Of a stretch of DNA of 64,000 nt, positions 45,939-58,262 are shown in pieces. The DNA is taken from positions 6,193,496-6,257,495 of the forward strand of contig OX419342.1 in assembly GCA_948470475.1 (NCBI GenBank), read 5' to 3'. The first letter of the stretch is position 1. Every line of letters starts with the position of its first letter. The notes under the pieces are model-generated. The model made no database searches and was not told the DNA's origin. It was given only the letters and a program-made list of their open reading frames with translations. A program made the position numbers and the translations under genes. This DNA is from Galaxea fascicularis. Lineage: Eukaryota > Cnidaria > Anthozoa > Scleractinia > Euphylliidae.

Positions 45939-46069
45939 TGTATATATCAGGCTATGCAAACACGGAAAACGTTTTCTATTGCTTAAGTAGCAAACATGAC
46001 CACGCCTAGCGCCAAAGTGGCCAGATCGCACACCAAAACAGAATAGATGGACCAGAATGGTTGCTACTT

Positions 46070-46118
46070 ACATTCATTCATTCATTCGTTCGTTCGTTCG
46101 TTCGTTCGTTCGTTCGGC
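46070..46118. repeat. TTCA/TTCG tetranucleotide microsatellite
   Basis: A run of ttcattca that changes to ttcgttcg for about seven units, interrupted once (ggcg). Confidence 0.85.
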
Positions 46119-46130
46119 GTTCGTTTATTC

Positions 46131-47689
46131 GTCCGTCTGTGGGTTTAACTGATTCCTTAGTTCGCTTTTCCTTTCTAAAGAAAGGAATCAGACAGAATTT
46201 CTTTTCATCGTAATGGTCAAAGTACAACACGAAAAACAGTATAACAGAATAGTTTGACTTTTCTAAATGACCTGACTTAACAACTTCAGTGAAAGGACTG
46301 ACCAACCGGACAGAAAAATTAACATTCCTATACAGACGGTAAACTAGTACGCATTATGATTTGTAGCTTTCAAAGAGAGAGTACATTCAGACCCACTTTG
46401 TACGTCATAGCGTAGCGAGACAATATCGCAGGGAGCTGAAAGTATAACAGTTTCATTTTAATTGACTCTGAGCGGGAGAGATTCAACAAAACATTTGAAC
46501 GGCGACTCGTTGTGGTACTATAGTTAACATGACCATCAATTTATATAAACTAGAAAGCTAGAAAGTACCAGTTCGAGAGTGGCTTCGGCCTTCAACATTC
46601 ACTTACAGTCACTACTTGAGTCGATCAATTTGACCCGCAGCGAAAAATGGATTTTGCCGGTTGCGCGCTCGTTCAATTTTGAAATCACGCGTATGATCTC
46701 AGACCAAATTGCACTCCACTCAGTTTAATTACCATTCTAAACTTGTCACTAAAGGACTATGCAAAATTCTGCATGAAATTCAAATTCAAATAAGTAAATA
46801 AAACATAATTTTGCTATCATGAGAATATAAGCTTTTGCTACGGGCGGTTAGGGTTTCCGTGGAGGCGGTCGAAAGCAATAAAAATAGCTTATGAGGGATC
46901 TGTCCGACTATGTTTCCAATGACAACCTCGGAAACGTTAAATGAAGGAAAAGGTAAAAATAAATGCAAACTTAACACACACGGCTCGAAATAACTATTTT
47001 TCCTCATTGGGAATCTTTTAGGCCACGTTTCAGTTACGAAAATCCAAGTGCACTCTTCGATCGACGCCGAAAACCTCAGGCGAACTACCCTCCACCGAAC
47101 GGATATCTACCGGCCAAACCTGTCCTTGGGTGCCTCTTGGTAATGCATCACCGCAATCGTCGGAAGCAATCACTGGCTATCACTACTATCTTCCTGTGGG
47201 TGATCAGCGCAAATTTTCTTCTTTACAGCATAACCCTGTCATGAACACCACCACTATTCATTCGAGTTCAAACTGATAAACATTACAAGTTATTTATGCC
47301 TTCCCTACATGCTACCCTCTTGGAAGCCTTTGAAACAGTTTCTCTAAGCCTTTCTCTATATCCCACAAAAATAACTTTAAAAATATTTCATGTCACTTGT
47401 CGGCCGTAAATTTATAGCCGGATGACAGGACAAGATTGTTAGCATAAAATCTTCCAGTGAGATTGTTTGGCCAAAGGAAGCGCTTATGCATAAAATAACG
47501 AAGCCGACAGAGACCAACAGAGAAAAAAATAGAATGTATTTACATGGTTCTGAGTTGTCCGTTTAACATGATGAGGAATGAACCAGTTTTATCTGAATTC
47601 TTATTTAAGCGTGGCACACACAAAAAAAAACTTGATAAAAACTTGAATAATTTCTTTCTTCCACCCAAGCGAGTAATATGAGAAATTAT
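46131..47689. other. Non-coding stretch
   Basis: No supported gene or clear repeat. Confidence 0.4.
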
Positions 47690-47753
47690 ACATGAAAGAT
47701 ATTTGTATCATATGGGAACTCGAGTTCCCATAAGATGCAAATATCTTTCATGT
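47690..47753. repeat. 64-bp palindrome
   Basis: 'acatgaaagatatttgtatc' opens the left arm and 'gcaaatatctttcatgt' closes the right arm; the centre is GAACTCGAGTTC with no loop. Arms differ at only a few bases. It could be a complete tiny element or the join of two inverted copies. Confidence 0.75.
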
Positions 47754-50700
47754 GTTTTTTTCTTTCTTGTCACTGTTATATTTACAATTTTTTTTCATGA
47801 TAGGATAAGTGAATCAGCTTGAAATGACAGGAATCTCGTGAACACGAGTTGACATGATGCGGTAAGCCTCCATGGCTTACCCTGTTGGAATTCGAGACAT
47901 TGTTCTCCATTACTCGGGGCAAAAAATCAACCACATCGCCTACGAAATCATGGTTTGAAATGAGCGAGCACTCGAGACTAAACTAGCTTTTGTAGAAACT
48001 GAGGGTAATTAGGGCGTGTCCTTTGCTTCACTGAAATCCTATTTTCGTCAGAGGAAATTCAATTACATGCTGACCCAGCCTTCCTTCAGACCGGCTGATG
48101 TCTGTGTATCTGGAGCTAGTAATCAAGCTTTACAATGCCGAAGATAACTGATTATTGTCTGCACAGTAAGGATCTCTGTTGAGCTCAGTGTTTCGAACGA
48201 ACTCTGGGGAACGAAGGAATAGCGGGGGGAGTGGGAAGGAAGGGCGAGAGGGGAATGGGAGGAAATAAAACCCAAGTCTCTTCCAAGAGTTGAAACGATT
48301 CACGTAAATGGTCATGAGAGAAGTTGCGACTCTATCCTAAGCCTGCGAGAGCAGACGGTGCTTAATTTCCAGAATAAGCTAGCTGGGGAATTAGATTATG
48401 CCTTAACGGTCTAACCCTATCAATTCCGAGTTCACTGACAAAACCATTTTCACAATGGAAAAGGTAAAGAATCGGTACCCTCTATGACCCACTAGAATTC
48501 CAGGAGTTAAAATGCTAAAACACGCAGGAATTTCGTGGTGAGGTCTTGTCAGCACACAATTCCTTGCAAAGAAACAAAAATTTCAAGTATTTTTTCTCTT
48601 TATTTATATTACACAACAGCTGCGTAAAACACCTAGAAGATAATTTAGGTTCTATTCTCTTCTGATTTTTTTAATTTGCGTGTAACGGCAGATAAATCAA
48701 CCAATACCCACGAAAGCGGGGAAATCCCGTTGACGAGCCAACCGGAAGGCACACCCCGCGGGCGCGGCACACCACAGGAGACCCATGAAACCTGGTGTGA
48801 CGTCCGCAAGCTGTTTGATCTCGATTATTGACGAGTGTTGCGAATTACTTCTCATCGTAAATTAATCCTGTGTCCTTCAGTATATTTCTCTCGCAAAGCA
48901 CAGGCTGAGAAGTACTTGCAGGTGGGTGCCATATTCATCAGTTATGCCTAATACTGCACAAAAATCGAGTTTTAGCTGGTTCACGTCGACTTTCGAGCAC
49001 GTTTTTGCGACCAAGTTCAATCAAAAGCGATTTGTGTGGTAAGATGAGGTATGCGATTCTTTTATCTGCGTTTCATTTCATTGTGTGGTTATAATTCCAA
49101 AGAAAGCATTCGGTGGCCCGCCATATGCAGCTTGAATTCAATTTTCTGTTTGACAATCCTTGATAAATACGTGTTCTAGATGGCAAAGCTTTTAACATGT
49201 AACCAAAGAGAAGCAACTGCGAGAAAATTTGAAATGGTTGCCCTAATCGCTTTAGGATGTACTCACGTTTGGCTTTTTCTTTATCTTATAGCGTCCGTTA
49301 AGTCTGTGCGAACTCTATTTTTGTTGAAACGGCATATTAGTTCAAAACTGCATAACTTTATTTTCTTGATTGATAGAACATCGTGTAACTGGACTCCATT
49401 TCCGTTGTTGAAATTCTCCGCGCAAAAGTCGGCATTGTTAACTTTAATTGTTTTGAAATGAAAGATTCTATAAATTATTCATCAGTTACGCATACGTGAG
49501 TACAAAAGCTAACAATGCCACGCTACTTTTGGTAAATAACCTTTGGTTAATCAGAAACAAAGCTTACAAACGATCAGGAAATCACCTTTTGGTTGCGAAA
49601 TATTTTTCTGTTTACATAGACAACCATTTCCCGCCTAAATAAACATAGATCTGTCAGAGATCTGTTAACCCTCGCACGAATCTGACCAAGTGAAAATGTT
49701 TCTTTTGTATGGGGATGACCTTGTTCGCAACTTCACTTAATTTGCAAGCTATATAGAAGGAAATACGGTTTTAGTGAGTCAGCCTAAATTCAAGGCCAAT
49801 TAAGTCCATTTCTCGCTTAATCCGCTTTCTAATATGGAGAGCATAATTCTTTTGCTTTTGCGGTTGACCTTTTGCCCCAATTTGAACTTTTCGAGATAAG
49901 CACGTAACAATTGGATAGAGGATATGCTGCTAAAGCGAACCACACTTGTTATGAATCACGCGAAATGCGTGGAACACAGAAGTCCTTTTATTTATGTTAC
50001 AAGATTTTCGTCTAAGCTGAAGTCCAGGCCTGTTTATGGCTTTGCAGTTGATTGGAGACTGCTTATCACGAATATTCTTTGAAAAGATAAGTAACCTGAC
50101 TGCATATTTTCTTTATCCTTTGTGACTTGCGTGAGAATGTGTAGCTAGCGTTAGGATGTTGGGGACACCAGAAAAAAAAAAACAAACAAACAAAAAACAA
50201 AAAAAAAAACATTCGTTTAATTATCCAAATCTTTGCCCCTTGCTCACCCAAGCTGAGTACTCATCGCCAATTTGCTTCACCCATTTGATTTTCCCCATAT
50301 CCATTTCAATTATCGATAGAGGTGATTGATGTCTTCGTTGGACTGTGTGCCAAAACGGACGTGTGCCTGTCTGTCATTTGTAATAGCATCACAGGAAGAG
50401 CCCGTCAAAAGCTTCAGCTAACTTCCATTCGATCGGTTCACATTTGATTTCTTCCAAAGACTCGTAAGTTAAAGCCACCAAACTTGACATATCAGTAGCC
50501 TCAATTTGAATAGCTACAGTTTTGTTCCTCTGAAGTCGTCCGTGGGAAAATGACCAGCACATCTTTCAACACGCACTTTTCGCTGTGACCCTGCTGCTGC
50601 AGGGCTTGCCTGTGCGCTCTATCATGTTACATTATCGTAAAACGTGTCTTTTGTTTTCTCACGACATGCGAGAACAACTTAAGTCTAACGTAATGAATGC

Positions 50701-51422
50701 GTTGACGGATAATTAGGGACATGCAATCCAAATAGGCGTTACGAATATCACGACAGGTGATAAAACAAAAAATATTTTGAACATGCGTTAAACTGGAGAG
50801 GAGAATACTGCTGTTGATAACTTCAAGTAGTGGTGAACATAAGTCGGTATTTCACACTTGATGTTAACGACAGAAATGCGCAGCTTGATGCCCTTTCACC
50901 CTCATCATCTTTCTCGGAGTGCGCTATCACACAACGTTTCCGCAATCTTAGGATGGTTCTGATGGGAGTGGGAAGCTTTTTGGAATAAAAGCCTTGGTTC
51001 AAACGTTTTCTCAGAAGCTGCTGGTCATCCAGAGGTCCTTACGACAAATGCTAGAATGCAAGAGGAAAAAAGGGAAAGCAGAACCCACAAACTCTATCGC
51101 ATCCTCTTGGTTGTCGCTATTTTTATAGGTCGTTTCAGGGAGATGGCTTGCAGCTCGGCTTGGGGTGCTCGACAATTTGACTTCAATCGCCCGTCCCCCA
51201 TAACTAATGTCTTCTTTTTTCGAGATATTATATTTAACAGAATTCAGAACTTGTTCACGGAAATCACGTTAGTCAACAACAATAAAAGCGACTTTAAACT
51301 TGTCCTTGCATCCACTGATCTGCAAGCCAAGAAGAGCATTCCCCTTTTTGTTGAATAACAACTATCAAAGAAGGGAAAACTTTAGACTCACAATTATCTT
51401 AATTCGTAGGAATTTGTTCACA
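47754..51422. other. Non-coding region upstream of the second cysteine-rich gene
   Basis: No supported gene. An A-rich run (about 50169-50210) and many short frames are present. The 93-aa frame at 49180-49461 has a hydrophobic stretch but no known motif. The promoter of the gene at 51423 should lie near the end. Confidence 0.4.
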
Positions 51423-52880
51423 ATGGGGCTAGTGCAAGAGCAGCTTCTTATCATTATACTCGTCGCCATTGTCAATCAGACCACAGCCGTCATTAACGAA
51501 AGACACTGCTTCTTGAGACAGAATAGGACGTGTTATCAATACTCACTCACTAGACGACAAAGCATGGCCTGTTCCGTGAGTGGAAAGATATTCAAGGAAT
51601 GTCATCAAATCTGCAGCGCTGGGAACTGCAATCTTACGTGCTCTTCACCGAATGCATGCAAACAGCAATGTTATGGCAGCCTATGCAATAAACTGAATTG
51701 TAACGCAAAGACATGCGACCAATATTGCATCCGTGGGCGCTGCAACATGATGTGCAATTCTGACGAATGTACGCAGACATGTGACGTCGGTGGATGTGAA
51801 ATGAAATGTCCTTACAATGCCAAGCGTTGCCTCCAGAAATGCAATCGAGGATACTGCAAAATGCATTGTCCAGCAGGAGTGCGATATTGCCAGCAAACTT
51901 GTGAATCAGGGAGATGCACGATGCTTTGTGAAGGAGACAAGTGTGTGCGATCATGTCAGAGGAGCAATTGTAGTTACAGCACTGAGCCTGAAAACACAAC
52001 TGCTTTGGCTGTTGTATCAACTTGCAATCAGGGCATTGCCCATAGGGAGAACATTTGCTATCAGCAATGCATGAATGGGGACTGCCATCTCGAGAGTGTT
52101 AAGAATTATTCCATGCAGAGTCAGGCCTGTTATGGGGGCAACTGCTACCTGAGATGCGCTGCGGGAGCAAAGTGTAGCCAGGTGTGCGTTGGACGGCAAT
52201 GTCAACTGATCACATGCACATCGGACGTTTGCATTCAAGAATGTATCTCTGGAGGATGCCACATGGAATGCTACTCGAGGATCTGCACCCAGATTTGCAG
52301 AGGAGAAAATTGCAAGATGGCCTGTTTATCTTCCAGCTCAAAACTCTGTTATCAGACCTGCATCGGGGGAGGTTGTTTGACATCGTGCGAGGGAGAGAAC
52401 TGCAGCCCTAGATGCTTTGGAGGACAATGCAAGCACGCGGTCTATCATCCTCCTGGAATAACAACTAAATCCACCTGCGACAACATTGAGGACGACACAT
52501 GCATCCAAACCTGTGATTCGAAAGTTGGTTGTGTACTGACAAACAGGCCCTCAAAGCCGCTTCAAATATCCAATCAGAGTTGCAGCGATGGTTTCTGCTA
52601 TTTGAATTGCACGGGTTCGGACATTTGTTATCAAAACTGCTCGGGTAGGAAGTGCTACACGGCATCATGCAATGCGAGAGAGTGCGAACAGGTTTGCAAT
52701 GGGGACGATTGTGGCTTGGTGGAATGCGATGCAGATACTTGCACTCAAGTGTGCTTCGGTTGGGGATGCCATCTAAAGTGCCACCCTTCTGTACAGATCT
52801 GTAATCAGATCTGCCTAGCTGAGAAGGGCAGGTGCTCTCTCGAGTGTTGGGCTCATCAATGTGTCACGACATTGCTGTAG
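51423..52880 (+). CDS. Secreted cysteine-rich repeat protein, copy 2 (unknown family)
   Basis: I use the ATG at 51423 and not the upstream one at 51300, because it puts a clean signal peptide (LLIIILVAIV, residues about 9-18) at the N-terminus; the extra upstream 41 residues look like untranslated sequence. The product is 485 aa. It has 80 cysteines, the same number as the 5470 gene, and they pair one to one in order. Modules (about 29-183, 201-336, 352-480) and linkers agree, and both proteins end in a cysteine followed by five residues ending TLL. Identity outside the cysteines is modest (e.g. CIQECI(A/S)GGC.MEC, CPxGV..CQQ.CE), so the copies are old and the framework is kept by selection. 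Several N-glycosylation sites (NQT, NRT, NLT, NTT, NQS, NCS) fit secretion. The coding sequence is intronless. Function is unknown. Confidence 0.88.
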   Translation: MGLVQEQLLIIILVAIVNQTTAVINERHCFLRQNRTCYQYSLTRRQSMACSVSGKIFKECHQICSAGNCNLTCSSPNACKQQCYGSLCNKLNCNAKTCDQYCIRGRCNMMCNSDECTQTCDVGGCEMKCPYNAKRCLQKCNRGYCKMHCPAGVRYCQQTCESGRCTMLCEGDKCVRSCQRSNCSYSTEPENTTALAVVSTCNQGIAHRENICYQQCMNGDCHLESVKNYSMQSQACYGGNCYLRCAAGAKCSQVCVGRQCQLITCTSDVCIQECISGGCHMECYSRICTQICRGENCKMACLSSSSKLCYQTCIGGGCLTSCEGENCSPRCFGGQCKHAVYHPPGITTKSTCDNIEDDTCIQTCDSKVGCVLTNRPSKPLQISNQSCSDGFCYLNCTGSDICYQNCSGRKCYTASCNARECEQVCNGDDCGLVECDADTCTQVCFGWGCHLKCHPSVQICNQICLAEKGRCSLECWAHQCVTTLL

Positions 52881-52892
52881 CTTTGAAATGGC

Positions 52893-52898
52893 AATAAA
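52893..52898 (+). promoter_or_regulatory. Polyadenylation signal (AATAAA)
   Basis: A canonical AATAAA lies only 13 bases after the stop codon of the second cysteine-rich gene, predicting a very short 3' UTR. Confidence 0.55.
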
Positions 52899-53662
52899 TG
52901 AACATTGGAACTTGTAGGTTTTGCGTTACGATCAGTAAAGCGAGTGCAAATGTCTGGTAGGTTTTGGGCAAAAAATTGAGTATTTCATAATTATTCCATG
53001 TCGTTTGAAGTATTGTATATTGAACTGTTAAAAATGGTCATGCATGGCCCTACATGACTCATTTGGCAAGTAACTTTAGTCCCTTCCTTTGCTATTGAAT
53101 TGAGTGAAAGTATTTCCACTACCTAAACCACCTATTAAACATTTGTAAGTTAGAAGTAAACAGGTGGATGGAAAACAGAAGGCCTAGTGGAAGCTAATCT
53201 CCCACCTCAGCTGACAGCGTCTTCGAAATCAGGTCTAACAGAGAACCGAAAGTAGGCTACCTCTAATGTTTTTGTATTTATATGGCTACCCGATACTGCT
53301 AGCAACTGGCATTGAAAAAAATATCACTCAGATACAGATAAGTAAAACAAAATGGCTGCATTAATGTACAGGATGTGTGTAAACGACCTAGTGTAGGTTA
53401 TGTAATTCACTTTTTTAGAGCACTTGTATAAAGTCGTCGGAATTAAAGATTGCGTCAGGCCACTATAATCTGGCTCTATTTCATTGGCGAATCAGACGTG
53501 TAAATCAATCAGCTCCAGGGAGTTTAAGGATCAGCGGCCCGGTCTTCTACATGTACACTCGAGTTGAATTTACCGGTTCTTGTTCAATAGGAGCCTAAGA
53601 ATTCTGACAAGAAGGCATCCCTCGTTATCATTAACTCACTCACCATGTTTGAGTCTAGCGAG
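52899..53662. other. Intergenic region
   Basis: This is between the convergent cysteine-rich and BTB genes and must hold the 3' UTR of the BTB gene. No other feature is seen. Confidence 0.4.
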
Positions 53663-55051
53663 TCAATCTAAATTGAAAAACAATATTTCCAATATTTGCC
53701 TCGACTGGCCCTCGAACATGAATTCAATTCCTTCACACTTAACAAACTTCATCGGGACACCTCTGTTTGAAGAGGCCCTTGCTTCGTCGGTGCCAACTAT
53801 ATTGACCTTGACATTGAACTGAGCTTCTCTGGACACAAGAAACGGCTTGGGGACCAGTACATCAAACCCCAACCTATTGCTCAGCTGACCCGGGAATGCG
53901 CCGACGGTAAAAGAACCGCGTACAGCAGCCACTTCCTCTCTTAAACCGTAACACCTTAAAACTCTGAGCTGCGCTGAGAAATATTTTCCCACATCTTTGT
54001 GCGCGTAGAGACGAACTCCTGCAAAGTAGACTTCTCTACTAGTGGAGAACCTAAGGCTTTCAGATACAGAGAGGAAACTCTCGGAACTCGGAAACGTCTG
54101 ATTTTCTCTGTATCTATAGCACCGAGACAACTGGACGTCTGAGTTGTTTGGCTGAAGCAACGGCCCGCGCGGTATGCACGAAAACTTCATTTCGGGATGT
54201 GCTACGGCGCCCTGTTTATGGTATAAATAGACTTGAGAAACCTCTTTCTCAGTTAGGACTCCTGCTGGTACCACAGTTTTGCCAAACAGTCGAGGTGGCA
54301 TCAAAGGAAACCGGATCAAATAGATGGCGTCTTTCAGCACTCTTCTCATCTTTTCCCCTGTAGGCTCCAATCCTCGAACCTTGCATTTGGCCGTCGCCCA
54401 TCGCGTTGCCGCTTTAAAAATAGCGCACTCGCCATCCACCAACGTAAGCGAGTCTCTTTGAAGAAGTGATGACAGTGTGTCTTGACCAATCCATAGAAGA
54501 CCTTCAGTCTGAAGACAGGCGCTCGTCTTGATTTCCAACAGCTTCCAGCATCGCTGTTCAAGACGTGTTTCCGAGAACAACCTGGCATGCTCTAGGATCC
54601 TAAACACATTACTTTCTCTTAATTCCGCTTCTAGGAAACGACAGCAATTCTCTGATAGAAATGGCACGATGTATTTCTTGGCCAGATACAGCAACTCGAA
54701 TACATTTCCCGAGGTCAAGTGCACTTCATCCGCGTACAAATAACGAAGGAACTCGATGAAACTCCGTGGATCGCAGTCAGAGAGCGAGATCTCTTCCCCG
54801 GTGTGAGCAAGGTTACTATAAAACATAGCGTGGAAAACGGGACTACCTAGTGACAGCAGAAGCTTATGAGCGTAGATAACTTCGTGGTTTTTCTGCTGGC
54901 TCTTTGGGTTTGAATCATGGATCACAAATTTGATATCGCTCATAACAGGATTATTTATCATTAGCGCTGTCCTCTCTCGAATGGTTCTCTTTTCTGTAGG
55001 CCAGTTCTCACAATTCGCAGAGCTACCTGCTGTTGACGTTGCAAATGCCAT
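53663..55051 (-). CDS. BTB-BACK-PHR domain protein (BTBD1/2/3/6 type)
   Basis: The 462-aa product has a BTB/POZ domain at about 37-143 (MSDIKFVIHD, AHKLLLSLGSPVFHAMFYSN, then LSDCDPRSFIEFLRYLYAD). The BACK region follows at about 145-255 (ILEHARLFSETRLEQRCW; the 'LVDGECAIFKAATRWA' helix). A C-terminal PHR-like beta domain covers about 310-460 (VYFAGVRLYAHKD .. FEGQSRQILEILFFNLD). This order and length fit the BTBD1/2/3/6 group, which are substrate adaptors for CUL3 ubiquitin ligases; the BTB binds CUL3 and the PHR part recruits the substrate. I infer the same role in the cytoplasm or nucleus. The coding sequence is a single exon with no stop, which in a gene of this family suggests a retrocopy or a cnidarian intronless form. 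It is convergent with the cysteine-rich gene. Confidence 0.92.
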   Translation of the reverse strand: MAFATSTAGSSANCENWPTEKRTIRERTALMINNPVMSDIKFVIHDSNPKSQQKNHEVIYAHKLLLSLGSPVFHAMFYSNLAHTGEEISLSDCDPRSFIEFLRYLYADEVHLTSGNVFELLYLAKKYIVPFLSENCCRFLEAELRESNVFRILEHARLFSETRLEQRCWKLLEIKTSACLQTEGLLWIGQDTLSSLLQRDSLTLVDGECAIFKAATRWATAKCKVRGLEPTGEKMRRVLKDAIYLIRFPLMPPRLFGKTVVPAGVLTEKEVSQVYLYHKQGAVAHPEMKFSCIPRGPLLQPNNSDVQLSRCYRYRENQTFPSSESFLSVSESLRFSTSREVYFAGVRLYAHKDVGKYFSAQLRVLRCYGLREEVAAVRGSFTVGAFPGQLSNRLGFDVLVPKPFLVSREAQFNVKVNIVGTDEARASSNRGVPMKFVKCEGIEFMFEGQSRQILEILFFNLD

Positions 55052-57158
55052 GTTCTAACGAAACAGAGGTTTTAGCGGTAATCTAACTATAGAAGAATCA
55101 TTACTTCAAGCACACAGATATTTTGATTAGAACAACAGTGAAATAATTCAGGTCTGCCCATGCAGATTATCATACTTTTTCCTCGGTTGAATTCACACCA
55201 GTCACCAATTAAAAACAAAAATCATTCCGGGGGTGCTTTGCAACAAGGCTATTCTTATTTTGCTCACTTCTCTTACACAAAGCAACCATTGAATGTTCTG
55301 CATGAGACGTCTTTGTTTCAAACAGTTTCCCTGTCTCGTTGGCCATGGAATTAAACATTATAAGTTCGTAATATGACCAGTGGACGTTGACAGTCTCACT
55401 AACTGGCTAGCATACTCTTAGTCATTCTTTATATGGAGTGTATGTGATTCACGTATGTTCTTTCATGATCAGGTTTCAAATTAAAGAAGTTCACTTCAAT
55501 GAAAACAGCTCGTGATTACGACTGTACAAACAAAGACAAGGAAATAAATAAGTGGAGGTCATTTCATAGTTCACGAAAATCGTCGCAAATGCAAGATCAG
55601 AGGTTCGAAACAACGTTAAACAATTCTGTGTAAAAGGGAGCGACGTGTTGCCATAAATAGGCCACTGGAAAAAGGAATGTTACTCCTTTATTCGTTTATT
55701 TAATTTTATTACTTATTTTCCTTGTAAAATGTTTTGTTTTCTTATCATTTCTATTTTTCCCTTCCTTCTTACCTTTCTTACCCATCCTCCCTCCCAACCA
55801 ATTGGACATAACCTTTCGTTTTCACGATATTCATAGTGAAAATGTCGATCCTGCAGTTTACTATCATTTCTTAACAAAAAATCATTAGAGTTCTTGTCCT
55901 TCACTGATAAAATAGAGGTTCGTGCATTTGTAACTATTAACAGCTATTACACATTGATGCTAATTTCTGTTCCCTTTCCGTTCAAATGGGTAACACTGTT
56001 AGCTTTTTCTTTAACTTTGGATACGTCGAAAAAAAGATTGTATGTATTATTATGTATTAATATTGTACCGGAGTTGACACTGGGCAGGAACGCTCCGACA
56101 GTACATCCTTCTTGGTGATAGACATTGAAGAGTGTGTTCCAGTAGCGCCATCTGAGCTGGGCGAACTCAATTCGGGATACCAGCCATGATCAGCCTAAGT
56201 TAAAACCGATCTTTGCACCCACCAGGATGAGTACATGTCTATATGAGGATAGATGATCTCAAAAATCAATCTACAATGAAACAACGCTTGTATCATTTTC
56301 CTCATTGAATATCACTGAACATTCAGGACGTCCCTGGATATGACCAGTCCTCGACAAAGGTGGTTAGCAAACCTTCCACGTTCTGTTTTTATTACCAAAA
56401 AATATCCTTCATTCATTTAAGCCATGAAGCTGAAATTTGAGATACCCTCAAGGGCTGCTCGCAGCTGAAAGGACAAAGCTCATTTCTTGAGGATGATGAT
56501 GCCGGAAGATTGACCTGAGACTTTGAAAATATTGAAGGCATTAATGATTGTCTTTAATTCAGGTTTGAATTTTTTCATCAAACCGATTCGTGCAAAAAAC
56601 GCAAATGAAAACAATCAAAAAAATTTTTCTCCCCCAGAAGAATATAATCAGCGAATGATCAGGCAAGAGATCATATTTCCAAGAAAGAGTATGATGAGGT
56701 CTGCAATTCGGTTGGATCAATTATTTCACACGATCCTCAAACAAACTGCAAACTCCACCAGATAATTTTCCCTACATGTCCCTTTATATCATTGCCTCTT
56801 TGGAAACTCGTGTCAGCTGTTTCGCTTTGTACTAAGCCCACCATAACAAACAAACAAACAAACAAACAAACACAATTTATTCACGTTTTAAATCTGTATT
56901 CTTAACTACGTACAACTTCACATGATACCGGTGGCTCTCTATCTATTCTGATAAGAACATTCTAACTGGCCTCAATCATCACTAGCTCTCTGTCTCTCCT
57001 GGTGGAAATTTTGGATATCCTAGCATCTTACTTCTGCAAATTAGGGTTGATAAAACAACTTCGTTTACTGACCCATCTCGAACAAAAAAGGTACCCTCAA
57101 AGAGCCATGTGGAATCGTGGGATAATGTCAGTATCTGGGCAACTGCACACTTAACCTC
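55052..57158. other. Non-coding stretch upstream of the BTB gene
   Basis: No supported gene. It should carry the BTB gene promoter. A (ACAA)n microsatellite lies at 56848-56872. Other short frames have no domain. Confidence 0.45.
56848..56872. repeat. ACAA tetranucleotide microsatellite
   Basis: About six tandem acaa units. Confidence 0.8.
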
Positions 57159-57348
57159 AAATGAAGACTGATCCTCACAGTTGCGAACGCAATTTATGCA
57201 ATTGTGCAAAGAAGCCTAAACAAATTCAGGGCTTCAACGGGGTTTGAACCCGTGACCTCGCGATACCGAGTCCTGAACTTTTTTCAGGCTTCTTCACGCA
57301 ATTGCGTAAATTGCGTTCACAACTGCGAGGATCAGTCTTCATTTGATT
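57159..57348 (-). mobile_element. tRNA-derived SINE with inverted second tail
   Basis: On the minus strand the core 'tatcgcgaggtcacgggttc' then AAACCCCGTT contains a good B-box (GGTTCAAACCC), followed by a tail ending 'aattgcataaattgcgttcg'. The right side (57283-57345) is the same tail in the other orientation, so the unit is flanked by inverted tails of about 55 bp. A truncated third tail is at 37795. Probably two insertions head to head, or a foldback derived from a SINE. Confidence 0.68.
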
Positions 57349-57979
57349 TCACATCTGCAGTTCATATGTGATTTACTTCATATTATCATATACATTATAC
57401 TTGTTGGGTTAGGGATTTACTTCATATATATCATATACATTATACATGTTGGGTTAGGGGAGGGGTAGGTGCGCAGTTGCCCAGATACTGACATTGATCC
57501 GAATGGAGAATGGCAGGCGTCTTATCACGTGACCGGACGCTGAACGTGGTGGCCATCACAACACTAACCAAACTTTTCGTGAATTACATAGTTAATTATA
57601 CAGTTTCACCATGTTCTGCCAGTCCATCTGCCACAGACCTACCTCGCTTAATTTTACAGGCAATAAATTCTAGAGTAGCTTAGAAGATCTGGAAGGATTA
57701 TTGCAAAATTACAATGGACGGAGTTTGCCCGTACACTAAATGACCGATCAGAAGTGTTTTACCTCAGAAGGCTGCTATTTGTCAGCATAATTTAAAATGC
57801 TGACTATCAACCAGTTTAGACCACGATTAAGAATGTTTTAACGTCACAAACCTTAAGTAATCCCTACATTTCTGAGCGAAAAAACATCCTCCCATCATAA
57901 AAATAATTTCAAAAACAAACCAACAAACAAACACGTGAGTTTTGTGCACTCATAACTACCTTTGACGTGAATAAAACTT
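57349..57979. other. Non-coding stretch
   Basis: A ~45-base phrase (ttacttcatat..atcatatacattatac.tgttgggttaggg) is tandemly duplicated at 57371-57460. No gene. Confidence 0.5.
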
Positions 57980-58262
57980 CCTCGAATACAGGCATCAAGA
58001 GTTTCAGTTTCCTTTGTGGGGCGCAGCGCATCGTGGGACAGAAAGTGAGCACCAGCTCTCGAATGACAGTCATATCAGATTATTTTCCCTTTTCATCTTG
58101 TCTCCTTTTACGCGAATATTAAAACTAATCGCCAAACAATACAAATATTCACCAAAAGGAGACAAGGATATGGCTGCCATTCAAGACTTGGTGCTCACTT
58201 TCTTTCCAATAATGCATTGCGTCGCACAAAGAAAACTGAAACTCTTGATGCGTGTATTAATC
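57980..58262. repeat. Inverted repeat, arms about 105-130 bp
   Basis: The left arm (.. AAGAGTTTCAGTTTCCTTTG, ..AGAAAGTGAGCACCA..) pairs with the right arm (..TGGTGCTCACTTTCTTTCC .. AAAACTGAAACTCTTGATG), with a loop around 58110-58155. Moderate divergence. Non-coding. Confidence 0.72.
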
